A DNA stretch of 64,000 bases from Macrophomina tecta (lineage: Eukaryota > Ascomycota > Dothideomycetes > Botryosphaeriales > Botryosphaeriaceae): assembly GCA_024180945.1 (NCBI GenBank), contig JAKSGN010000043.1, positions 1 to 64,000 of the forward strand, given 5' to 3'. Below, in pieces: positions 56,400-64,000 of the stretch. The notes under the pieces were generated by a model that was given only the letters and a program-made list of their open reading frames with translations, searched no databases and was not told the origin of the DNA. The position numbers and the translations under genes were made by a program. Within the stretch, counting starts at the first letter, position 1. Each line of letters opens with the position of its first letter.

Positions 56400-59300
56400 A
56401 AGGTAATAGTTAAACGCGCACTAGCTAGAGAAGCTAAAAAAGACGAACTTACTAATAAAGATTAGAATTATTAAGACTTATTAGTATAAGCAGAAGATCT
56501 ATAAAATAAAGATCTAGTATTACTTATAGCTATTATTACTATATTTCTTATAGCTAAATGTAGTAAATTAACTACGCTATAGCTTTTATAAATAGTTAAT
56601 ACTAGCTCCTCGCACCATGTATATAATTGATATATAAAGAAGCGGTTTACTAAAACATGCAAGGTAGGTCTAGATAACTATATTATAAGTAGTAATATAT
56701 ACATTCTAGTAAAAGCGTTTAGTATAGTTACTATTAAGGCTCATCGTTACTTAATATAATAAATCCTAACGTTATTAGATACTATCTACGTGCTATTATT
56801 TATAGCTAACCTCGTGTTAGTTACTAAAATGAATAAGAAAGGGGTTTACCTTAATATAGGCTACCTAGTCCTTTATAAGGAAGATATTATTATGTATAAA
56901 CTAATGCCCTACTAGAACCTCTACTTTATAGAGCTTAATAAGGTAAAGAATCTAGAGAATTAAATTACTATAGAATTAATAATCTATAAGCGTCTAGCTA
57001 AGTAATAGTATAAAGTCTTTACTTACGCATTACCTATAGTTATTAAAGCGCTACTAACTACTATAGAGAGTGCAGCTATTACCGAAGAAGCTATACTATA
57101 GTACTATAATATATACACTTAAGCTAAGGTTTATTAAATTATCTTACATAATATAACGCCTAAGAAATTATCCTTAGAGCCATTCTTCTGAATATTATTT
57201 AATCTTATTTAGATGATCGAAGCTACTAATAGGTATATATAAATAACGCATCTTAAATACATAACTATGTAGTATATAATTACAATAACTTATATTAATA
57301 AGAATAAGTATATAGATATTATCTTATTAATAGAACGAATAATTAAAAAATATTTTTAATAAAAAGTAGTCTTTTTATGCTTAGATAAAGAAAAGTCCCT
57401 AGGAACCACCTTTTAAATAGAACTATAAAGGAGAGAAATTACCCTCGAGGTATCGAGTCCTTAAATACCTAAGTAAAATAGTAACGCTAAATGTTCTAGA
57501 TAGTTACTTATCTTAAAGCAAAGGCACTGCGAATAAGTAGTAATCTACCTAATTATAATTAGTCTAAATATATCTATATGGCTACTTATATCTCTAACCG
57601 AACACCTACTAAAGGCCTTAACTAGAAGACTCTATTTAAGATAGTTTATAGTAAGAAGCTAAATGTTAGCCATTTATATATATATAGCTATAAAGTATAT
57701 ATACTAAATAAGATAATTCTATGAATCTAAAAGCTTTAGGAAAGAGCGCTAATTAAATATTTAGTTAGATATAACTCTACTAATATCTTCTAAATCTAGA
57801 TACTAAGCATAGACAAGATTCTATACGTTAGAGATATTACATTTAATAAAAATAGTAAGTACTTACCTTATAAATAAGAGCACTATTAAGAAGTATCTAA
57901 AGCCGAGAAAGAATAAACCCTTATATACCTATAAATTTATCTAAATAATAATAATCTTATATTATTCTTAGCCTTATTAACGAGTACTAAATCTTTAGAG
58001 GATAAGTTTCTTAAATTAAGTAAATAGTACTAAGCTATAGAAGCTAGTAGTAGCTATTAACTAGATTCGCTTATTTAACTACTAACGCCATCACCGTCTA
58101 TAACGAGTAATAGATTAAACTTACGAGAAGAGCAGCCTAAAAGTAGCCTTTAAGCACGTTAAATACAAGGCACTAAACCGACTAGCAATAAAAGTAGTTA
58201 AGTTTAACCTAACCCCGAGCCTAGGCTAGATTTAGAAACCACGCCTATAACGCTCGAATAATATTACTAACCAGCTCCTTAAGCCTTAGGGGGTGATTAA
58301 GAATAATAATTAAGACTTAAGCGATTAATACTAGTCTAATATAATACTAATCTAGACTCTATAGCTAACAGAGGCAACTGAGTACTAAGAAAATTAGAAA
58401 TTAGCTCCGAAATAAACTAAAATTCGATTATTTAAGGTAAAAGAATACGTAGATTAGCCTATATTACGCAACTCCTACTTAATTAGTACTTAGATTAAGC
58501 CTAGAGAATATCGTTCGCTACTATACTATCTACTATATAAACGCCTCGCCGGCACCGGGATATGCTTCTACTGGAGCTAAAGACGTTTAAAGAACTTTTA
58601 ATATATCTACTCGGACCTAAATTTCTAAAAGTAGTAGAAGCTAAACTATGGGAACTCTAGGATAAGGAAGTATAAAAAGTTATTTTAGAAACGAACGTAC
58701 AAGATAATACTAAGGAGGTTATACCACTTACTTAGATTTTTAAGTATAAATTTGATAAAAACGGCTATCTACTAAAATATAAGACACGTATCTACGTTAG
58801 AGGTAATCTATAAATAACCTAAGAAGATACCTTTATAGCTATCCTAGCCTTTCGTATTTTCCGAGTACTTATAGCTATTATTTATACCTTCGACCTTAAA
58901 ATAAGATAATACGACGTTATAAATACATTTCCGTACGTTCTACTTAAGTAAATAACGTACTGCAAGCCACTAGAAGGAATAATATTAAAGAATAAATAAG
59001 TTTTTTAACTACTAAAAGTGTTATATAGTCTTAAAGAATTACTAGCGCTTTAGTAATATTACTTCTATAATATACTTATAGAACTCGGCTTAGAACTAGT
59101 TCTAGATGCCCTATATCTCTATATAAATAATTATCTATTTACCTTCTTCTTTATGGATAACGTTATTATTACTTTTTATAAAGATGACGAACGCTACGTA
59201 GACATATTCTAAGAGGACCTATTTTAATACTACGAGATACGTATAATAGGCGAAATCTAGTAGTTTCTTATACTACGTATAGTCTATAATCGATAAGAGT

Positions 59301-59844
59301 ATTTGCTCTAGCTATCTTAGAAATTATACGTTAATAGCTTAATTACTAAATATAATGTTAAGGAAGTAAATGCTTTAGTAATATCTTTACTATAAGATAA
59401 GCCTCTTATACTAAATAAGAACTCGTACGTAATGCTATAAAACGTTTATATCTTCTAAAGTAAGATAGAATTAGTATAGTTTACTATAATTAGTATGAGA
59501 GCAGATATTATCTTTACTATATTAGCTTTATTAGCATATCTAACTAATTCTTTCTATCGATACCTCGTACTAGTGCAGAGACTCCTTAAATACCTTAGAG
59601 AAATAAAGAAACTCGCCTTATACTTTAACGGCTTAGTCTACTAGGATAAATAAAATATCTTTATAATTAGCAGTAACGCGGCATATATAAACGATTAAGA
59701 AATGTATAGAAGCCACTAAGGCTCGCTCGTTACGCTATTTAGAGGTCTAGTAGATTAGAAAGCCACTAAATAACCGACTATTATTATATTAACTACCGAA
59801 GCTAAGCTCCTTACCTTATCCGAAACGGCTAAGTAGTACTTTTA
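56400..59844 (+). pseudogene. Copia D2 pol remnant
   Basis: Protease about 56560-56960, integrase about 57060-57880, RT about 58560-59300, RNase H about 59480-59844. The RT box near 59145-59175 reads FFFMDNVIITFY, one Asp changed to Asn. The linker around 58430-58560 parallels D1 31880-32010. The RNase H domain ends at a SETAK stretch where the family B LTR starts. Confidence 0.82.
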
Positions 59845-60200
59845 TATTACGGCGTAGTCTCTATAGATTGAGGAAGTTAGAAATTAACCCCGCTAGAAGC
59901 GATAGAAGTCGAGGTTATAAGAATCTAAGATTATATAACTCCTATAATTAGTTAAACCCACCCGCTTATTTACTAAGATAAATAAGCGGATAGGGCCTAC
60001 TAAGTACTTCTACTTAGTTACTTTACTGCGCTTAGAAGAGGTAGCGGTTAAGTATAATATACCTACTAAATATATAGATTATATATACTTTTCTATTTAT
60101 ATATAAACTATACTTCTTAGATAGCTTTAACCTTCGTAGTTAACTTTAATAATAATTTAGTATATTATTAGTAATACGGCCTTCGTATATAGTACTTAGT
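59845..60200 (+). repeat. Gypsy family B LTR fragment, cut by gypsy A2
   Basis: Begins TATTACGGCGTAGTC and reaches TACTTAGT, covering about three quarters of the LTR, including the TATA box and promoter block (about 60090-60150). Gypsy A2 starts at 60201; the rest would lie to the right of the window. Confidence 0.85.
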
Positions 60201-60963
60201 TGTAACGACGGGCCTTCTTCTACCTAGTTTCGGAGTCGCTAGGTAGGTTAGAAGTGTCGAAGGATTTACCTTAAAACGAAGAGTAGGGAGCAAAAATAGA
60301 TAAGAAAGTGCGGTTATATAAGTACACGTTATAAAAGGCCTGTTACCTCTAATAGGGTTATATTAAAACTTTAAGTTAACTATAAAGATTAAAGTACTAT
60401 CTAATAAGTGTGTTTTATATACTATAGAAAAGCTATAATAATCTAGATCTATATATATTAGATCTTTAGGGTTTGGATCTATGGTTCTTAGATCTATATA
60501 GATCTAGTATAGGTCCGGTAGGTCCCACGTAACCTAGGCGCTAAGGCTCGTTTCCTGGAATCTAACTTTTATATCGGTTAAGGGAGTATTATACTACTAG
60601 ACTATTATTTCTTAGATCGTATAAGTTGTCCGATATTCTCCCGCCCGTTCCTCTAGCTTAAAGTTAGTTTTCGGGATTCGTAATTCTTTTCTTAAGGGCA
60701 TTCTTTCCCTACGGGATTCTAATTTAGTTAGGGTTTCCGTGGTCTTACTACGCTACGTGGGCGTTGCTTTCGTGCGGGCTTCTATTGCTGCCTAGTCTAG
60801 GCCTATATGCGCCGTCTTTTCTTGGGGCTGCTTCTTCCGTGCGGGCGCGCTAGTATTATAGCTCTATTATTCTTGTGGGTTCTTAGTCCTTGCGGTGCCT
60901 TTTCCCATGCGGGCTTTCTACCCGTGGGGTTATAAAGCCCTTGTTTCTCTAGGATTCGTAATA
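60201..60963 (-). repeat. 3' LTR of gypsy A2
   Basis: 763 bases, TGTAACGACGGGCC to GGATTCGTAATA, moderately mutated, followed by TACCCCCCCCCCC, the complement of a polypurine tract. Confidence 0.92.
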
Positions 60964-61194
60964 CTACCCCCCCCCCTTTTAAGGATCTTTGGCCCGAAGA
61001 TTTATTTATTTACCTATATCTTAGGCTCTTACTATCTTCTTTCTTTATTCTTCTATAAGTTTCTTGCTATATCGATAGAGTCTCGGAAGCGTAAGTGCAC
61101 TACCTAGCGTACTAAATATTTAGTTTTAGGTGACGAAATCGATTAAGATAGTTTTATAATACTTTTTCTATATTCTTCCTATCTTCTTACTAAT

Positions 61195-61836
61195 ATGGAT
61201 AAGGATGAGTCTAATCCTTCCTTTATATTTTATAAGATAGATAGGGTTTATACCCGTTATAGAGAGTGTGCCTGCTAGGGTAAGTCCACCTATAATGCTA
61301 GTAGTTTAGACGATTCCGACTATAAGTCTTTTTCTCCTTAGTTATATTTTATCTAACTTTATTCTTTAGTTCTTCGCGTTCGTTAGGCTTTGCTAAAGGT
61401 TAAGCGGGATAAGTAGCGAGCTCGCTAAGAGCTATGTGCTTTTATAGCCCATTTAGATCGTATAGAGAAATAGCAGGAATTACTACGTCGTCGGGCTAAT
61501 TTAATAATTTCTCGAAAGGTTCAAATAGTTAAGGAGCTAGAGGAGTTAGATCGTATTAAATTTACTTACGAGGCTGGGGATTCTGTTAACCCTAAAAGCG
61601 CTAAGGAGGGTTAATTGTTAAAACGTTTACGTAGTGACGCCTTAGCTAATAGCGCTATGGAGTCGTCCCGGTCTATTAGATCTCCTAGCATTAGTTCGGG
61701 TTTTACGCTACCTAAGGATTCTGGTTTAGTTAATTAGGCGCGTTTATCTCCGTTTATCGATTTTAATTTTAGCTTCTTTGTGTACGACGAGTCGGCGGTT
61801 TTGGCCGATCTAGGTTTCGGCGATGGAACTTATTAA
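61195..61836 (+). pseudogene. Antisense Cys-motif protein frame of gypsy A2
   Basis: The best preserved of the three antisense frames: ATG at 61195 to TAA at 61834-61836, 213 codons in one frame without any shift. It begins MDKDESNPSFIFYKIDRVYT, followed by RYRECAC and STYN, a C-x2-C-x7-C-like motif with some Cys intact. An acidic Ser stretch (SSLDDSDYKSFSP) follows, then a Leu/Arg-rich helical part (LDRIEK, ELLRRRANL, KELEELDRIKF), a Ser-rich linker and a C-terminus ADLGFGDGTY. Nine or so internal stops are all TAG or TAA. It is convergent with pol on the other strand and lies upstream of the 3' LTR. Such proteins recur, from memory, as unnamed predictions in fungal genomes; no function is known to me. 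Confidence 0.62.
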
Positions 61837-64000
61837 TAAGTTCTCGATAGTCGTAGAGTTTTAGTAGTTTCTAGGTGTTATCCCAATCTCCCTTCTATTT
61901 AAAGAGGTATTGGAACTAACTATTAATATAGCCGCTATCTAAGACTTATTCTACGTTCTAGTCTATGTTTTCATCTACGTTAGGATTTTTTAGTAGTATT
62001 TCTTTCATTTAGCGTATCGGTGTTGCGTTTTCCGGTACCGGTTCTAGGAGTAAGATATGGAATATCGGGTATATCCGCATAGTATTAGGTAATTTAAGGC
62101 GGAAATTAACCTTACTAATCTATTCTTCAATTTTAAATAGTCCAATTTTCTTAAAATCTAATTTATTATTCGGCCGTTTCGTCTTAATGTTTTTTTTAAG
62201 AAGGTAGACTTTATTTCCCCTCTTTAGTTTTGGTGCCTTCTGGTGCCGTTTGTTATAGTATTTACCTATTTATAGGGTTACGAATTCTAGGTCTAGGTAT
62301 ATTTATTCTTATAGTGCCTTTAGCTAGTCTACTTTAAGGATTTCTTTTTAGGCTAAGGATTCGCTTAGTATTAGGTCTCTATAGGCTATTAGCTCGTACC
62401 CGTAATTAGCGTAGAACGGTAATTCTTACATAGCTAACGCTTTCGAGCTATTATAGGCGAACTAAGCGAGCGGAAGTAGCTCGACCTAATTATCTTACGT
62501 ATAGTTAAGATAATAGTGTAGGTATTACTCTAGCATTTAGTTTATTTATTCTATTTATCTATCTATTTATGGGTGTGCCGTAGTAGAGAGTTTATGCTTA
62601 GCTCTAAGCTATCGCGTAAGTGATTACTAGAATTAGGATATAAATAATCGGTTCTTATTTAATACTAGCTCGTCTAGTAATTTGTAATTACCGAGGATTA
62701 TTCTTAGAAACATATAGACAAGATCTTCCGCATTTACCGATTTAAGGTACGGTAGATAGTATATGTATTTTATTATTCTATCGATAATAACTAGGATTAA
62801 ATCATACTTAATTTTAGTAAGCAGTTCTTCTAACTCGGGTAGGTCCATAATAAAGTCTAGCGAGATAGATTGCTAAGGGCGCTTCGGTACCGGTAGTAGC
62901 TATAGTAGTTTATAGGGGGCGTGTCTCGTGGCTTTACTCCTAATATAGAGGTCGTATTATAAGACTACCCTTTAAACGGTTTTTCTAAGCCCTAGGAAGT
63001 AGTAGCTTCTTATAATTCACTCTATCATTTTGTCTATTTCTTAATAACTATATACTAGGGCTTTATATATATCTTTAACGAGTTCTTCCCGTAGTTTAAC
63101 CGGAACGTAGACTAATTCTAAAAATAGGATTATATTATCTACGCTTTTAGTTATTCGAGGATCGTCTTTTATATCTTCGAGTTTTTAAGCTATAGCGTTA
63201 TCTACGTAGACTTCTTAAATCTTGCGCTCTCATTCGTTGCCTTCTAGGCATATCGCTAGGGCGAATAGTTTAACTAGGGTAAGCGAGTCATTTTATTCTT
63301 CTTTAAGTTACGTTTATTCTATACTATAAATAGCTATAATCTAGCGGCTACGGCTAGTAGGTATAAACGACCCGTCTTTTTATATATCTAGGACTGTAGG
63401 CTATAGACCTAGCTTTTCTTTAATATAGTCGGCTCTCTTGCTTAGCGCGTTCGCGCGAGCGTTCTTAGATCTCTTTCTATAGGTAATCTTTATATTATAT
63501 AACGCTAGTTCTTTAGCCTATTAAACCTGTCGTTGGTTTAGCTTTTTAGTAGTAGTGAAGTGCGAAAGGTTCTTATAGTCGTAGTAGACTATAATCTAAT
63601 ATTTAGCACCTTTAAGATAGTGTCTCTATTTCTTAAATGCTATAACAATGGCTAAGAGTTCTTTATTATAGATATCGTAGTTCTTCTCTAGGGGCGTTAT
63701 TTTCCGCGAGTAGAAGGTAATAGGATGTAGTTTACCTTTCTCGTTAGGTTAGCTAAGTACGGCTCTGATGGCGTAGTCCGAAGTATTAGTTTCTACCGTA
63801 ATTAGTAGATCGGGATTATAAAGTCCTAAGACCGGTGCTTCTATAAATATTCGCTTTAGTAAGTCGAACGTTTATTATTATCTCTCTCTTTATTAGAACC
63901 CGTGTTCCTTTTTAGTAATATTTATTAGGGGTACCGCTATCTTAGCATAGTTTAGAATAAACTTCTAATAGAAGTTAGTAAATCTAAGAAAGGATTATAC
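61837..64000 (-). pseudogene. Gypsy A2 pol remnant (chromodomain, integrase, RNase H, part of RT)
   Basis: Reading leftwards from the window edge: RT/RNase H junction (64000-63850), RNase H (about 63850-63500), integrase (about 63400-62250) and chromodomain (about 61960-61840). An uninterrupted 71-codon integrase stretch at 62848-62633 reads LILVIIDRIIKYIYYLPYLK, the region of the first catalytic Asp. It matches A1 23180-25300 closely. The frame is broken by TAG/TAA elsewhere. Confidence 0.88.

Larger units (their letters stand above)
55026..59844 (+). mobile_element. Copia D2, 3' end truncated
   Basis: Begins with a 138-base family D LTR (55026-55163) and the primer-binding site GTTATAAGCCCGG, and runs through gag and pol to RNase H. 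A family B LTR at 59845 removes the polypurine tract and 3' LTR. It is homologous to D1 in opposite orientation. RIP-mutated. Confidence 0.85.
60201..64000 (-). mobile_element. Gypsy chromovirus A2, 3' half, continuing past window end
   Basis: Left end is the 3' LTR (60201-60963), followed by the polypurine tract complement, an antisense frame and pol reading leftwards into the window. Organisation matches A1. Inserted in a family B LTR; the left copy of the expected duplication would be TTAGT (60196-60200). Confidence 0.92.

Noticed and set aside
56471..56662. 63-codon minus-strand frame
   Set aside because: Opposite the copia D2 protease region; a chance frame in mutated sequence.
1..64000. 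Starship-type giant element, CRISPR array, tRNA or rRNA genes
   Set aside because: No tyrosine recombinase (captain) frame, no regularly spaced repeats and no cloverleaf or rRNA sequence were seen; the repeats present are all LTRs or inverted repeats of named elements.

Overview
This window reads as a transposon graveyard from a filamentous ascomycete (Pezizomycotina). Nearly all of it is nested LTR retrotransposons mutated in the way repeat-induced point mutation (RIP) does. TpA is hugely over-represented. CpA and TpG are close to absent over long stretches (bases 1-60 contain none). Reading frames are broken by TAG/TAA at former Trp and Gln codons, while length and frame are largely kept. 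No tRNA or rRNA gene and no intact host gene was recognised. The setting fits an AT-rich heterochromatic block, possibly pericentromeric or subtelomeric.

Layout. 1-5577: a Ty3/gypsy chromovirus (family G1, +), entering from the left edge. 5579-6912: a piece of gypsy family B (B1). 6913-21418: a longer family B copy (B2, +), carrying copia C (13679-20363, -) with TSD TCTTC and a solo family B LTR (20818-21242) with TSD CTAAG. Copia C itself holds an almost unmutated solo LTR of its own family (17311-17538, TSD CATAC) and a solo LTR of another family (19336-19945, TSD GTATT). 21419-35385: copia D1 (-), split by gypsy A1 (21559-29893, -, TSD TATAC).

34.6-41.75 kb is a less mutated island: a hAT 3' end, a relic resembling a fungal protein gene, a complete pogo/Fot1-type element with TA duplications (36435-38233), a Tc1/mariner fragment, two truncated copia 5' ends and a nearly unmutated family A LTR. 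41753-48540: a copia RT scrap, the gypsy B3 5' end, and copia E (+, both LTRs). 48541-52012: copia F (-). 52533-54995: a second pogo element (-) split by a solo LTR. 55026-59844: copia D2 (+). 59845-60200: a family B LTR piece. 60201-64000: gypsy A2 (-), running off the right edge.

The most interesting observation is an extra gene-like frame in all three gypsy families (G1, A, B). It lies between the end of pol and the polypurine tract/3' LTR and is antisense to pol. Each encodes a protein of roughly 130-215 residues with a C-x2-C-x6/7-C-like motif near its N-terminus (mostly Tyr now, as TGT>TAT predicts), followed in families A and B by a charged, coiled-coil-like part. In G1 the frame runs through a credible 89-nt spliceosomal intron. 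A second shared feature is an LTR core promoter block in families A and B with identical 38-nt spacing and complementarity to the primer-binding site, suggesting self-priming.

Several element boundaries lack matching target duplications and have unrelated sequence on their two sides (copia D1, copia E, the 40957-41752 LTR). This points to recombination between dispersed copies. All gene calls were made by eye; domain limits inside mutated pol regions are approximate.
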